NCBI GenBank assembly: GCA_020845475.1
Contig: JADLFN010000051.1
Coordinates: 52,230-116,229 of the forward strand
DNA length: 64,000 nt
Source: Planctomycetota bacterium
Lineage (GTDB): Bacteria; Planctomycetota; UBA8742; UBA2392
Reading direction: 5' to 3'
In this document: positions 25,517 to 35,137 of the stretch, one piece after another
How positions within the stretch are numbered: position 1 is the stretch's first letter
How the letters are laid out: every line of letters starts with the position of its first letter
The notes under the pieces: model-generated
What the model was told of the DNA's origin: nothing
The model's database searches: none
What the model saw: the letters and a program-made list of their open reading frames with translations, nothing else
Translations under genes and position numbers: made by a program

Positions 25517-27886
25517 CTACTCCCGAGTCTTCAAAACTTCCACAAGGTCAAGGTGATCCAGGCGGCGCCGCACCATCAGCCCCGAGAACGCCGCAGACAC
25601 CATCACCACCACCGCGCCCCAGGCGTAGGTTCGCGATGAGATGATCAGCGGGAAGCGGATCAGCTCGAAATCGGCCAGGAATTTGATCAGCCCCGAGGCC
25701 AGGCCATAGCCGATCACGCAGCCCACGGGAATTGCCAGCAGCGTCACGATCGCCAATTCGCCCAGCAGGATGTACGAGATCTCCGCGCGCGTCAGGCCCA
25801 GTACGCGCAGGCTGGCCAGTTCACGGCCGCGCTCGGAGAGCGAAACGCGCGCCGTGTTGTAAACCACGCCAAAGGCGATCACCGCGGCGAAGCCCACGTT
25901 CAGCGTCACCATGATCAGAATCGACTCAGCCAGCGTGTCCTTGAAGCTCTTGAGCGCCGCTGACTTCACGGTGACGGCCGCCACCCCCGGCGTGCGCTTG
26001 AGCCTCGCAAACAGCTCGTCGCGCTGGTCGGGGTCAATCGCAAGATAGGCGCCGCTGACGGTAGGCCCTTCGCGCATCAGCGAGTTCAGCGCATCAAGCC
26101 GCATATAGGCCGACATGCCCAGGAAATCGTCCACGAGAGCACTGACGACTATCTGCCGTGTAGGTCGCGAACCTTCTTTGACCTCAACGGTGACCTGCTC
26201 ACCTGCGTTCACGCCCAGCACTTCGGCCAGTTTGCGCGACATCGCCAAACCCTCGGCGGGCAGCGTGATCGGCCTGAACTGCGCGTCCAGCACGCGTTTG
26301 AGCGTGGGGTCGTCGGCCACGCCCATGATGGCGAGCTGGCGCGAGCGGTTCTCGAAGCGAAACGTGGCGGGCACGGCACGAAAGGTCTCCGCGTGCAGCA
26401 CGCCAGGCAGACTTTCAATTTCATGCAACGCGCGATACGAACGCGGCTGCGTAAACGTAACCGTGACTTCCTGCCGCTCCATGCGCGAGAACTGCGCATC
26501 CATGACGTAGTCAATCGTATCAATGAAGAAAAAGCCGACGACGAACACCGCCACGCCCATGGCAATGCCCAGCACGGAGAAGCCGAACTTGAACGGGCGC
26601 CGCTCAATCTGGCGCAGGATCATGCGCGTAGTCTGGGGCAAGAAGCGCTGCAAACCGATGCGCTCGAAGATCGTGGGCCGGAACACGCCGGGCGAGGGCG
26701 GGCGCATGGCTTCTGCGGGCGGCAGCACAATCGCCGAGCGCACCGCGCCCAGCGCGCCCAGCAGCGAGGCCAGCGCCGTGATGCCAATGGCCCAGAGCAC
26801 GACGGCGGGGTCGAGCGAAAAACGCAGGAACGGGAAGCGATAGAACTCCGTGTAAATGCCGGTCAGCCGTTTGCCCAGGTCAGCGCCCACAGCCGCGCCC
26901 ACGCCCGCGCCAAGGGCCACAATCACGAGCACGAATTTGGTGTAATGCCAGCCCACGCCGAGGTTCGAATAGCCAAAGGCCTTGAGCGCGGCTATCTGTT
27001 CGCGCTGCATGGCTATCAGGCGCGTGAGCACCACGTTGAGCAAGAACGCCGCCACGCCCAGAAACACCAGCGGCATGGCAATGCCGATGTTTTTCAGCTG
27101 GGTGAGTTCGTTTTCCAGGTACCAGTGCGAAACCTGATGTTTGCGTTCAATGGCGCCGATGCCGCCGTAGGGTTCGAGCACTTTGTCGAGTTCGCTGAGC
27201 ACGTAAAGCGCGTTGGCGTTTTCCTCGAGGGTGAGCGTGACGTCGTTGAATGCGCCCTGCATGTCAAAGGCGTTGGCGACTTCATCCTCGCTCATCCAGA
27301 AAATGCCAAAGCGCTTGTCGTCGGGCAGGAAATCGCCATCGCGGATCGAGTAAATGAACTCCGGCGAAAGCGCCACGCCCACGATGGTGAGTTCGCGCCG
27401 CCGACCGTTGATCACGGCCGCGACTTTGTCGCCGGGCTTCAGTTTATGCGCGAGCACAAAGCCCTCGCTTGCCAGAACGGCGTCGCGGTCGGTCGGTTCG
27501 ATGTAGCGGCCGCTGCGCAAGAACACGTCATTGAGCGCGGGGCGGCGCGTGCGCGGAACACTGACGAGCCGGCCCACGGCCGGCTCGATCAGTCCGGGTA
27601 CGTCGAGCGTTACCTCGGAGACAACGCGCGTCTGCACGGTGTCCACGCCGTCAATAGCCGCGATGCGCTCGGTGATCGTGTTGGGCGCGCGTTTGCAGCG
27701 GGCAAAGACCTCGGCGAAGCGATACTGCGCGTAATAATCAGAGCGCGTCAGCGCCAGCGAGGCCTGCGTGCTGAGTTCCGTCACGAACAAAGCCACGCCG
27801 GACATGATCACCGCGGCAATGGCCAGCGCCTGCCCGCGCACATGCCACAGGTCGCGAAACAGCTTCCGATCAAGCGCGGCTAGCAC
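25517..27886 (-). CDS. FtsX-family ABC transporter permease
   Basis: 789 aa. An ABC3/MacB-type permease with two FtsX modules: an N-terminal helix (~20-40), a large extracytoplasmic domain, three helices around 275-395, another helix near 440-460, a second extracytoplasmic domain, and three C-terminal helices (~670-780). The substrate is unknown; partners are the LolD-like ATPase (28057) and the HlyD adaptor (24332). The only early start is GTG 27884-27886, three bases from heptad arm B, so no normal ribosome-binding site exists: the element separates the permease gene from the ATPase gene. Confidence 0.9.
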   Translation of the reverse strand: MLAALDRKLFRDLWHVRGQALAIAAVIMSGVALFVTELSTQASLALTRSDYYAQYRFAEVFARCKRAPNTITERIAAIDGVDTVQTRVVSEVTLDVPGLIEPAVGRLVSVPRTRRPALNDVFLRSGRYIEPTDRDAVLASEGFVLAHKLKPGDKVAAVINGRRRELTIVGVALSPEFIYSIRDGDFLPDDKRFGIFWMSEDEVANAFDMQGAFNDVTLTLEENANALYVLSELDKVLEPYGGIGAIERKHQVSHWYLENELTQLKNIGIAMPLVFLGVAAFLLNVVLTRLIAMQREQIAALKAFGYSNLGVGWHYTKFVLVIVALGAGVGAAVGADLGKRLTGIYTEFYRFPFLRFSLDPAVVLWAIGITALASLLGALGAVRSAIVLPPAEAMRPPSPGVFRPTIFERIGLQRFLPQTTRMILRQIERRPFKFGFSVLGIAMGVAVFVVGFFFIDTIDYVMDAQFSRMERQEVTVTFTQPRSYRALHEIESLPGVLHAETFRAVPATFRFENRSRQLAIMGVADDPTLKRVLDAQFRPITLPAEGLAMSRKLAEVLGVNAGEQVTVEVKEGSRPTRQIVVSALVDDFLGMSAYMRLDALNSLMREGPTVSGAYLAIDPDQRDELFARLKRTPGVAAVTVKSAALKSFKDTLAESILIMVTLNVGFAAVIAFGVVYNTARVSLSERGRELASLRVLGLTRAEISYILLGELAIVTLLAIPVGCVIGYGLASGLIKFLADFELIRFPLIISSRTYAWGAVVVMVSAAFSGLMVRRRLDHLDLVEVLKTRE

Positions 27887-27889
27887 AAA

Positions 27890-28052
27890 GAAGTCAGAGG
27901 TCAGAGGTCAGAAGTCAGAAAACGGCCCTTGAGCCTGTCTTACCAGCTTCAACGAACAAAAGGAAACGCCGGGTCTTATGTAAATCAGCGGCGGCATGAG
28001 ATGGTTGCAAAATGGCCGATTACTTCTGACCTCTGACTTCTGACCTCTCAGG
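27890..28052. repeat. Inverted heptad-repeat element B
   Basis: Left arm 27890-27921 (GAAGTCA GAGGTCA GAGGTCA GAAGTCA GAAAA) and right arm 28021-28052 (CTTCTGACCTCTGACTTCTGA ...) are inverted copies of the same GARGTCA heptamer as element A, around a ~100-bp spacer. It fills the gap between the ABC ATPase and permease genes. Confidence 0.87.
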
Positions 28053-28056
28053 CGTT

Positions 28057-28776
28057 CTACCAGACCAGTTCGGTGGGGGAGATGCGCTTTTCGTTGCGGC
28101 GCTCGCTGGCGATCTGGCCGTCGTGGAGCGAGATTACGCGCTGCGCCATCTGCGCGATAGCCGCGTTGTGCGTGATCACGGCCGTCGTTGTCCCTAGTTC
28201 GCGGTTGACGCGTTCGATGGCTTCGAGCACGACCTTGCCGGTTGACACGTCAAGGGCTCCCGTGGGCTCGTCGCAGAGCAGCACGTCGGGCTGCTTGGCA
28301 ATGGCGCGCGCAATGGCTACGCGTTGCTGTTCGCCGCCGGAGAGCTGGCTGGGGAAGTGATCCATGCGATTGCCGAGATTTACCAGTTTCAAGGCGTCCT
28401 CAGGCTTCATGGGATTTCGCGCGATCTCGGTCACGAGCGCCACGTTCTCGCGCGCCGTCAAACTCGGGATCAGGTTGTAGAACTGGAACACAAAACCCAC
28501 GTGGTCGCGTCGATAATTTGTGAGCTGGCGTTCGCCTGCTTCGGTCAGGTTGTGATCACGGAAGATCACACTGCCCTCCGTGGGGATGTCCAGCCCGCCG
28601 AGGATATTGAGTAATGTCGACTTGCCGCTGCCGGATGGGCCGAGTAGCACCACGAACTCGCCCTCGTAAAGTTCAAGGTCGATGCCGCGCAAAGCCTGTA
28701 CCTGAACTTCACCCAAGCCATAAACTTTGGTGATGCCGCGCGCGACAAAGACAGCGGTTGTCGAAGGTGCGTTCAA
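28057..28776 (-). CDS. ABC transporter ATP-binding protein, LolD/MacB type
   Basis: 239 aa. A complete ATPase: Walker [11 protein letters not shown]-loop [14 protein letters not shown], signature [15 protein letters not shown], Walker [14 protein letters not shown]-loop THN. It powers the FtsX permease downstream. The start is given as TTG 28776, where family homology begins; its TTGA overlaps the TGA of the SDR gene, suggesting translational coupling. ATG 28830 would add 18 residues and overlap the SDR gene by 58 bp. Confidence 0.9.
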   Translation of the reverse strand: MNAPSTTAVFVARGITKVYGLGEVQVQALRGIDLELYEGEFVVLLGPSGSGKSTLLNILGGLDIPTEGSVIFRDHNLTEAGERQLTNYRRDHVGFVFQFYNLIPSLTARENVALVTEIARNPMKPEDALKLVNLGNRMDHFPSQLSGGEQQRVAIARAIAKQPDVLLCDEPTGALDVSTGKVVLEAIERVNRELGTTTAVITHNAAIAQMAQRVISLHDGQIASERRNEKRISPTELVW

Positions 28777-29621
28777 TCTTGTTTCAGCCGCTCCCGGATC
28801 GCGTCCGCGTTGACCTGGTCGACGTTCCATTGCACGCGGCCTTCCATGCCGCCGGCCACAGTGAGCACTTCGCCCGAAATGTGGCGCGAGGTCACGTGCG
28901 AGCTGAGCATCATCACGGCGCGCGCGATATCGACCGCGCGCGCGAGCTGGCGCACGGGCATGGTTCGCGCAATGCGCTCGATCACGCCGGGCTGGTTGAG
29001 TGACTCTCGCGCCATGTGCGTGATCGTCCAGCCCGGCTCCACCATGTTCACGCGCGCAAATGGATCGAGATGGACGATTTCGTTTTTCAGCGTCAGCACC
29101 ATGCCCTTGAGTGCCGCCTTGCTCAGCGAGTAATCGACGTGGCCAAATTCGCCAAAGCGGCCCGCGGTGCTGCCGATGAAGGTCAAAGCTGCGCCGTGGC
29201 CGTCCTGGCGTGCGCCGCAGCGCGCCAACGCCTGCATGAAGGCGCGCGCCGTCCAGAGTGCGCCGTACATGTTCACGTTCACGGTGTCGCGCACGCGGGC
29301 AACTTCAACTTCGTCGAGGCGCAGCGAAGGCGGCGGCCATTTTCCGGCGTTGGCGACGCAGACATCAACGCGGCCGAATTTCTCCACGGCGGCGCCCATG
29401 GCGATTTCGAGGTGCTCGGGCTCGGTGACGTCGGCTTTGAGCGCAATGGCGCGCTCGCGCCAGGGCTGGTCGGAAAGCCAGCGCGTGAGTTCGTCAAACT
29501 TGCCATGGCCCGTGAGCGCCAGCGCGGCGCCCTCGGCGGCAAACGTCTCAGCGAGCGCGCGGCCAATGCCGCCCGAGGCACCGGTGATGAACACGGTCTT
29601 GTCGGAGAGTTTGAGGTCCAT
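28773..29621 (-). CDS. Short-chain dehydrogenase/reductase
   Basis: 282 aa classical SDR. NAD(P)-binding TGASGGIG (residues ~13-20), NAG in VANAGKW, catalytic Ser in IGSTAG, and YSLSK with the Tyr-x3-Lys pair. EPGWTITHM closes the active site. The C-terminal ~30 residues extend past the usual GGMEG end. Substrate unknown. The start is ATG 29621; the open frame continues upstream into heptad-repeat sequence and is not coding there. The stop overlaps the start of the ABC ATPase gene. Confidence 0.9.
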   Translation of the reverse strand: MDLKLSDKTVFITGASGGIGRALAETFAAEGAALALTGHGKFDELTRWLSDQPWRERAIALKADVTEPEHLEIAMGAAVEKFGRVDVCVANAGKWPPPSLRLDEVEVARVRDTVNVNMYGALWTARAFMQALARCGARQDGHGAALTFIGSTAGRFGEFGHVDYSLSKAALKGMVLTLKNEIVHLDPFARVNMVEPGWTITHMARESLNQPGVIERIARTMPVRQLARAVDIARAVMMLSSHVTSRHISGEVLTVAGGMEGRVQWNVDQVNADAIRERLKQD

Positions 29622-29675
29622 GAACGGAGTGTACGTTCGCGGACGCCTGGCGTTCAATTCTTGACCGGCGTTAAA

Positions 29676-29797
29676 CGATTTTCGATTGCCGATTTTGGAT
29701 TGGCGCTCCCGACTTCGCCAAGGCTTCGTCGGGCAAGTCTGCGCCAGGGCCGACCGGTTGTTCAATCGAAAATCGAAAATTGAAAATCGACAATTGG
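29676..29797. repeat. Inverted heptad-repeat element C
   Basis: Left arm 29676-29704 (CGATTTTCGATTGCCGATTT ...) and right arm 29761-29797 (TTCAATCGAAAATCGAAAAT ...) are inverted copies of an ATCGAAA-type heptamer. The spacer holds an imperfect hairpin, ACTTCGCC...GGGCAAGT. The right arm touches the stop codon of the VWA gene. Confidence 0.87.
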
Positions 29798-31435
29798 TTA
29801 GTCGCCCCCCGCGCTGCCGCTGCCTTTGCTCTTTAGGTCCTGGGCTTTGCGGCACAGCGCCACGAAGTCGAGCACTTCGTTATCGTTGCTTTCCAGCGCG
29901 AGCTTCTTGGCGTCGGCGATGACCGCTTCGAAGCTGCCGCCCTTGGCCCAGTAGCTCTTGCGGAGCAATTCCGCGAACTCGGCCACGGTTGCGGCCAGCT
30001 TCATGTTGGCCGGTGCCTTTTCCCACTCGGCATGGATGTGGCGCGTGCTGATTTCGTAACTGAGTTCCGCGAATTCGTCGCGCTCGTCGTGCTTGTAGCG
30101 CACGGTGGTGGTGGCCAGCGGGCCCTGCTTGTTCTCGTAGAGCTTGAGCTCATAAAGGGCCGTTACGCTGTGGCCTGAGCCGACTTCGCCGCCATCAACA
30201 GTGTCATTGCGGAAATCTTTGTCGGCTACGTCGCGGTTCTCGTAGCCGATCAGCCGGTAGCTTTTGACGACCTCCGGGTTGAACTCAATCTGAACTTTCA
30301 CGTCGCGGGCGATCACTTGCAAAGTGCCCGTGAGGTTTTCGACGAAAACGCGTTTGGCCTCATCGAGCGTGTCGACGTAGGCATAGTGGCCGTCGCCTTT
30401 GTCGCCGAGCTGCTCCATCATGTGATCGTTGTAGTTGTTCATGCCAAAACCCACGGCCGTGAGCGTGATGCCCTTGCGGCGCTTGTCCTCAATCTGCTTG
30501 AGAATGGCTTCGGGCCCGGTGTTGCCAACGTTAGCCACGCCGTCTGAGCAAAGCACGATGCGGTTGATGCTGCGCGCGTTGAATTCGCGCTCGGCCATTT
30601 CATAGGCGACCTTGATGCCCTCTTCGGCGTTGGTGCTGCCATCGGGGCCGAGGTCGTTGAGCGCCTTGAGAATCTCCTGCTTGCGGCTGGCGTCGCGGTG
30701 GCTCATGTACTCGTAGCCGCGGCTGCCGTACACGGCGATGCCCACGCGGTCGCCTTCCTGCAACTGGTCGATCAGCAGGCCCAGCGCACGTTTGACCAGG
30801 CCCAGGCGGTTTTCCATGTTCATCGAGCCGGAGATATCGATGCAGAACGTGAGGATGGCAGGCTTGCGGTTTCTGGTTTCGATCACGCGCCCCTGCAGGC
30901 CGACGCGCAGCAGGTGGCAGTTCTTGAGATCGGCGCCAAAGCGCGAAGGCGCGCAATCCATGATGATGTTGAAGGGCTCTTTGGTGGGGGCTTCGTAGCC
31001 GTACTTGAAGTAGTTGACGAACTCTTCAGAACGCGCGGCTTCGGTGGGGGGCATGTTGCCGCGGTTGAGATAGTCGCGGCACACGGTGTAGGAGCCGGTG
31101 TCGGTATCGACGGCGAAGGTGGAGAGCTTGTCGTCTTCGGTATCGACGAAGGGGTTTACGCCGTGCTCCTTGAAGAACATGTCGTAGGGCTCGCCCTCGC
31201 GCGGCTTGCCGCGCTCGACGTTGTCGGGGTTGGCGGGGTCGTTGTAGACGGAGTGGGGGACATCCTTGGGGCTAGTCTCTGACTCCGCCTTGGACTGGCA
31301 GGCGCGGGTCACGTCGCCCGCCGCCGCTGAATTGCCCGCCGCAGCTTGCTTTGACGCCTGATGTGAACACGCGGCCATGAAGATACTGCCTGCTACGAGC
31401 ACGAAGAGTGCCGCCATTGCCAGTTTTGTTTTCAT
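29798..31435 (-). CDS. YfbK-like VWA lipoprotein
   Basis: 545 aa. Lipoprotein signal with lipobox MAAC. The YfbK architecture is complete: an N-terminal VWF-associated domain (NPFVDTEDDKLSTFAVDTDT), a VWA domain starting at AILTFCIDISGSMN with the MIDAS DxSxS and a later threonine/aspartate in VLCSDGVANVG, and the C-terminal DUF3520. Likely a metal-dependent protein-binding adhesin of the envelope. It is a close paralogue of the next gene (31585); the pair stands downstream of an ECF sigma factor. Confidence 0.88.
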   Translation of the reverse strand: MKTKLAMAALFVLVAGSIFMAACSHQASKQAAAGNSAAAGDVTRACQSKAESETSPKDVPHSVYNDPANPDNVERGKPREGEPYDMFFKEHGVNPFVDTEDDKLSTFAVDTDTGSYTVCRDYLNRGNMPPTEAARSEEFVNYFKYGYEAPTKEPFNIIMDCAPSRFGADLKNCHLLRVGLQGRVIETRNRKPAILTFCIDISGSMNMENRLGLVKRALGLLIDQLQEGDRVGIAVYGSRGYEYMSHRDASRKQEILKALNDLGPDGSTNAEEGIKVAYEMAEREFNARSINRIVLCSDGVANVGNTGPEAILKQIEDKRRKGITLTAVGFGMNNYNDHMMEQLGDKGDGHYAYVDTLDEAKRVFVENLTGTLQVIARDVKVQIEFNPEVVKSYRLIGYENRDVADKDFRNDTVDGGEVGSGHSVTALYELKLYENKQGPLATTTVRYKHDERDEFAELSYEISTRHIHAEWEKAPANMKLAATVAEFAELLRKSYWAKGGSFEAVIADAKKLALESNDNEVLDFVALCRKAQDLKSKGSGSAGGD

Positions 31436-31452
31436 AGTTCTCTCCTGTCTTG

Positions 31453-31582
31453 TGGCGCGGCCATCTTGGCCGCCTCAGAGGGGGCTTCCAGCCCACGCCC
31501 GCAGTTTTCGATCCCGATCGCCGCCTTCTTTTCGGGCGGGGCATGGAAGGCCTCGCCGTGGCCGGCTGGAAGCCGGCGCTAC
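31453..31582. repeat. REPIN-like palindrome cluster between VWA genes
   Basis: Contains GCGGCCA-TCT-TGGCCGC (31457-31473) and GCCGGCT-GGA-AGCCGGC (31561-31577), and ends in GCCGGCGCTAC, as does the cluster at 33449-33545. It fills the ~150-bp gap between the two VWA genes. Confidence 0.75.
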
Positions 31583-31584
31583 TA

Positions 31585-33414
31585 CTACTTCAGTTCCTTC
31601 GCCTTCTTTACCAGTTCGATCAGTTCTTGCACTTTCTCGCCGCGCAAGTTCAGCCCTTCGAGATCTTCAAGCACGGAGTCGAGCCTGGCTTCCTTGGCCC
31701 AGAAACTTTCGCGCAGGATTTCGGCGAACTCCGCCACGTTGGCGGCAAGGCGGAAGTCGGGCCACGCCAGTTCCCATTGCGGCGCCAGTTCGCCCGCGGC
31801 CAGCGACGCGCTGATTTCGCGGAACACGTCACGCTCGTCGTGTTTGTAGCGCACGGTGGCAGTGGCCAGCGGGCCGGAAGCGTTTTCGGCGAGCTTGACT
31901 TCGTAAAGCGCCGTCACGCTATGGCCCGCGCCGACTTCGCCGCCGTCCACGGAATCATTTCTAAAATCCTTGTTGGCGACATCGCGGTTTTCGTAGCCGA
32001 TCAGGCGCCAGGACTTCACCACGGTCGGGTTGAATTCGAGCTGCATTTTCACGTCGCGGGCGACGACTTGCAGCGTTCCGTTCAGATTCTCGACGAACAC
32101 ACGGCGTGCTTCTTCGAGCGTATCGACGAACGCGTAGTGGCCGTCGCCTTTGTCGCCCAGTTGCTCCATGAGGTGGTCGTTGTAGCCGCCCATGCCAAAG
32201 CCGACGCTGGAAAGGGTGATGCCCTTGCGGCGCTGCTCCGCGATCTGTTCGAGCACCGCTTTGGGCGTCGTTGCGCCCACGTTGGCGCCGCCATCGCTGC
32301 AGAACACCACGCGGTTGATGGCGTTCCCATCAAACACGCGCGCGGCCATGGCGTAGCCGACCTTGAGACCTTCCTCGAGGTTGGTCGAGCCATTGGTCTT
32401 GAGTGAATCGATACTTTGGAGAATCGCTTCGCGATCTTTGGCGTAGCGGTGGGGCATGAACTCTTCGCCCTTGTTGCCGAAGATGGCGATGCCGACCTGG
32501 TCGCTGTCGCGCAGTTCGCTGAGCAGAAGTTTCAAGGATTGTTTGACGAGGCCAAGCCGCGTCTCGCCTTCCATGGAGCCGCTGACGTCAATCACGAATG
32601 TGAGGTTGGCGGGTTTTCTATCGGCGGCAAGAATCTCGCGCGCCTTAAGTCCGACGCGGATCAGGTAGCAGTTTTTCAGATTCGCGCCGTAGCGCGAGGG
32701 TGCGCCGTCCATGGTGATCGAGAAGGGTGCATCGCCGACCGGCTGCGGGTAATCGTACTTGAAGAAGTTGACGAGCTCTTCCGCGCGAATTGCATCCGCC
32801 GGCGGCAGCTTGCCCTGGCTGAGGTAGCCGCGCGCTTTGGTGTAGGAGCCGGTGTCCACGTCGATGGCGAAAGTGGATTTGGCTTCGTCCTCGGTGTCGA
32901 TGAACGCGTTGGTGCCGTGGTTCTTGTATTGCTCGGGCGCGGTCCCATCGCTGGTGCCACCCACACGGGGAAGCTTCATCTTCGTGCCGCCCACGCCGCG
33001 ATCGTGGCGACCCGTGATTGGCTCGGGTGCATCGGGGGTGTGAACACCGGCAGACGGTTTGTTGGGAGCAACGCCACCGGAGCCGTTGTCAAACTCACCA
33101 GGTTCGCGCTCCCCAGCGGAAAATTGAGAGACATGCTGCGAGCCGTTGAACTCTGCCTGGTTCGGCTTCAGCGCTGTCCAGTAACCAAATCCTATGGCCA
33201 CAGCCACGCAAGCCGCGGCGGCCAGCGACCAGCGCAGCCAGGGACGCCGCAAGGGAATGGGCGATTTGTCTGCGCCGGCCGCTGGTTTTTCGGGCGCGGG
33301 CGACTCATGGGTCGCTCCTACGCGGGCGAGCGTGGCCGCGATCAGGTTCGGGGGCGTTTGGCCGCCGATCACTTCGCGCAGCGCGGCATCAAGAATGTGG
33401 GGTTCGTCCTGCAT
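31585..33414 (-). CDS. YfbK-like VWA protein with cytoplasmic N-terminus
   Basis: 609 aa. Instead of a lipoprotein signal it has a ~70-residue N-terminal cytoplasmic helical segment (MQDEPHILDAALREVIGGQ ...), a single membrane helix (PWLRWSLAAAACVAVAIGFG), a Gly/Pro-rich linker, then the same VWA-associated, VWA (FVIDVSGSMEG MIDAS) and DUF3520 domains as its neighbour. The layout resembles a transmembrane anti-sigma factor with a VWA sensor, which fits the ECF gene directly upstream; that role is inference. Start ATG 33414 with GGAAAC upstream; the longer open frame is repeat DNA. Confidence 0.87.
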   Translation of the reverse strand: MQDEPHILDAALREVIGGQTPPNLIAATLARVGATHESPAPEKPAAGADKSPIPLRRPWLRWSLAAAACVAVAIGFGYWTALKPNQAEFNGSQHVSQFSAGEREPGEFDNGSGGVAPNKPSAGVHTPDAPEPITGRHDRGVGGTKMKLPRVGGTSDGTAPEQYKNHGTNAFIDTEDEAKSTFAIDVDTGSYTKARGYLSQGKLPPADAIRAEELVNFFKYDYPQPVGDAPFSITMDGAPSRYGANLKNCYLIRVGLKAREILAADRKPANLTFVIDVSGSMEGETRLGLVKQSLKLLLSELRDSDQVGIAIFGNKGEEFMPHRYAKDREAILQSIDSLKTNGSTNLEEGLKVGYAMAARVFDGNAINRVVFCSDGGANVGATTPKAVLEQIAEQRRKGITLSSVGFGMGGYNDHLMEQLGDKGDGHYAFVDTLEEARRVFVENLNGTLQVVARDVKMQLEFNPTVVKSWRLIGYENRDVANKDFRNDSVDGGEVGAGHSVTALYEVKLAENASGPLATATVRYKHDERDVFREISASLAAGELAPQWELAWPDFRLAANVAEFAEILRESFWAKEARLDSVLEDLEGLNLRGEKVQELIELVKKAKELK

Positions 33415-33448
33415 CTTTGTTTCCGGTTTACGGCTTCCCTTGCTTTGC

Positions 33449-33545
33449 GTAGCGCCGGCATCTTGCCGTCTTCGACGCGGACATCTTGTCCGCGTCAGGC
33501 GGGCGCAAGATGCGCCCGCCGCGGCCGGCTGGAAGCCGGCGCTAC
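33449..33545. repeat. REPIN-like element with terminal inverted repeats
   Basis: A 97-bp element bounded by GTAGCGCCGGC (33449-33459) and its exact inverse GCCGGCGCTAC (33535-33545). Inside are three tandem palindromes: 33474-33496 (centre TCT), 33498-33520 (centre AGA) and 33524-33540 (centre GGA). Arms differ between units yet are perfectly self-complementary. It lies between the ECF sigma and VWA genes. Confidence 0.8.
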
Positions 33546-33548
33546 TCA

Positions 33549-34058
33549 TTACAACCTTCGTTCGATGCACTCCTTCAGCAGTTCTCGCGTTCTTCGCAGC
33601 AGCGATTTCAGGCCATCGTCGGTCATGCCCAGATCCTGCGCCACCTGCTCTCGCGACTTCTCCGTTCCATAAAAGGCGTTCAAGGCTTGCCTTGGCCGCG
33701 TCTCCAGTTTCTCAAGGCACTGGCGCAAAGCGCTCGTCATCGCCTCGCCTCCGTCCTCGGCCAGCGCTGTCCACTCGGTTTCAAGGCGCTCGATTTCTTC
33801 GACGGCGATCACCTTGCCCGCGTTGCGCCGTGACTTGAGAAAGGCGTTCTTGGCCACGACGCGCAGGTATGCGCGCGTTTGCTTTTCGCCCCGATCGTCA
33901 AAGCCGGCTCGGTAAACGGCCAGAAACGTCTCCTGTGTCAAATCGTCGGCCAGGGATGTGTCGCAGCCGAGCACGCGCAGGAAGCGCCAGACTCCAGCCT
34001 GGTGGGCCTCCATCAGCGCTGCCAAATCGATTTTCGGCTCGTTCGCCACAACTGGCAT
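33549..34058 (-). CDS. ECF-type RNA polymerase sigma factor
   Basis: 169 aa. Sigma-70 region 2 (~10-75, with ADDLTQETFLAVYRA) and region 4 (~115-165, SREQVAQDLGMTDDGLKSLL as helix-turn-helix). Short spacing and no region 1 or 3 mark it as ECF. It should direct polymerase to a dedicated regulon, probably in response to the membrane VWA protein encoded next. ATG 34058 is where region 2 homology begins; the frame extends upstream into heptad element D, which is not coding. Confidence 0.87.
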   Translation of the reverse strand: MPVVANEPKIDLAALMEAHQAGVWRFLRVLGCDTSLADDLTQETFLAVYRAGFDDRGEKQTRAYLRVVAKNAFLKSRRNAGKVIAVEEIERLETEWTALAEDGGEAMTSALRQCLEKLETRPRQALNAFYGTEKSREQVAQDLGMTDDGLKSLLRRTRELLKECIERRL

Positions 34059-34100
34059 CGTACTAGGAGTCCACGGGCTGCGGGAAAGGGTGCGGGAAAT

Positions 34101-34189
34101 CGGGGTTTTGGGTCTTGGGTTCGGGGTTTGGGGAAAGGCAAGGGCCTGCGGTATCTCCCACCCAGACCCCAGACCCCAGACCCCGCCTG
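34101..34189. repeat. Inverted heptad-repeat element D
   Basis: Left arm 34101-34134 (GGGTTTT GGGTCTT GGGTTCG ...) and right arm 34158-34189 (CCCAGAC CCCAGAC CCCAGAC CCCG) are inverted copies of a GGGTYTK heptamer around a short spacer. It lies between the divergent sigma-factor gene and the lipoprotein gene at 34338. The G-runs (GGG every 7 nt) could also form a G-quadruplex. Confidence 0.83.
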
Positions 34190-34337
34190 CCCCGCAAGTG
34201 CCTGAAATCAGGCATTCCAGGGCGATATTCCCGCAAACCCGCTTGCCAAGCGGGTTTGACGGGTCACAATTAACGGGAAGCAGGCGCAGCTCGCGTCTGT
34301 TGCAAGGGAGGGCTTGCCGGAGGGAGAGCAGGGCAGG

Positions 34338-35078
34338 ATGAGTATGCGTGTTGCGTTGAATCTGCTGTTGCTGCTGGTTGCGGGCCTGGCCTTCTCCAGC
34401 GGCTGCGCCGTGGCGCCTTCGCCTCAAGCCGCGGTTGAGACGGACCATCCCCGCTATTTCATTGATGTCTTTCCTTCACGGCCGCCTGTGGTTTCGCGCG
34501 ATGGCTTTGATGCCGGCCTGTCGTTTTTCGTCACGGCCGAGCGGCCCCTGAACCAGCAATATCTCGTGCAGGAACTACACCAGACGTTGATCTATGAGTA
34601 CGTCAACGGCAGCGAAAGCCGCGACAGCTTTTCGCTTGTCGAGTGTTTCAAGCTGCGCGAAGCGGGCGAGAGCATGTTCGGCAGGCGCTACGAACTCGAA
34701 CATGGCCAGTTCGACCGCCACTTCACCACGGGCCTTCGCGACCTGGGCGCTGATGTCAAGGCCGTGCGCGTGGAGCGCACCGTGTTCGCCTACGTGGCAG
34801 ATGTCGTGGGCGCTGATTTCACGCGAAGAGGATTTGCCCAGCTTGAGCGCAACGAAGAGGGCAGCGTCTTCACCAATTCGCCGCTGCACTTCAATGCTGA
34901 CTATCGCAACAAGCACGAAACGCGAGGCTACGCGCGCCACACCAACCGCGAAGGCGGCGTGACCTACAAGATCGAGTATCGCGTCGCGCGCATAGGCCTG
35001 GGCAAGGCGGATTTCGAGATCACGCGCGCCAACGGCAAAGGGCGCGTGTTCCAGCCTTCTCTGGTGTTGCGGGAGTAG
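34338..35078 (+). CDS. Lipoprotein of unknown function
   Basis: 246 aa. Signal with lipobox SSGC (cleavage before Cys ~19). The rest is a beta-rich domain with conserved-looking stretches HPRYFIDVFPSRPPVVSR and GFDAGLSFFVTAERPL. I recognise no family. ATG 34338 is preferred (purine-rich GGGCAGG upstream), with ATG 34344 an equal alternative. It is divergent from the ECF sigma gene and may be in its regulon, which is a guess from position only. Confidence 0.72.
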   Translation: MSMRVALNLLLLLVAGLAFSSGCAVAPSPQAAVETDHPRYFIDVFPSRPPVVSRDGFDAGLSFFVTAERPLNQQYLVQELHQTLIYEYVNGSESRDSFSLVECFKLREAGESMFGRRYELEHGQFDRHFTTGLRDLGADVKAVRVERTVFAYVADVVGADFTRRGFAQLERNEEGSVFTNSPLHFNADYRNKHETRGYARHTNREGGVTYKIEYRVARIGLGKADFEITRANGKGRVFQPSLVLRE

Positions 35079-35090
35079 GGCAAAAAGCGA

Positions 35091-35118
35091 GTAGGGGCGA
35101 CATATATGTCGCCCCTAC
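35091..35118. terminator. 28-bp perfect palindrome between convergent genes
   Basis: GTAGGGGCGACATA is followed directly by its exact complement, between two convergent genes. Flanked by AAAAAGCGA on the left and ATTTGATTCTC on the right, so it can act as a bidirectional terminator; it also looks like a dispersed REP-type palindrome. Confidence 0.65.
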
Positions 35119-35137
35119 ATTTGATTCTCACCAACCA

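Noticed and set aside
26393..27883. 496-aa plus-strand open frame opposite the FtsX permease gene
   Set aside because: His/Arg-rich translation with no motif; it is the codon shadow of the permease in GC-rich DNA.
29686..29922. Small open frame covering heptad element C
   Set aside because: Translation of heptad repeats and the opposite strand of the VWA gene; not a protein.
32416..33672. 418-aa open frame opposite the second VWA gene
   Set aside because: Shadow of the VWA coding sequence that runs on into REPIN-like DNA.
34101..34189. Element D as a pure G-quadruplex regulator
   Set aside because: The complementary C-rich arm makes a hairpin more likely; the shared plan with the other heptad elements explains it better.
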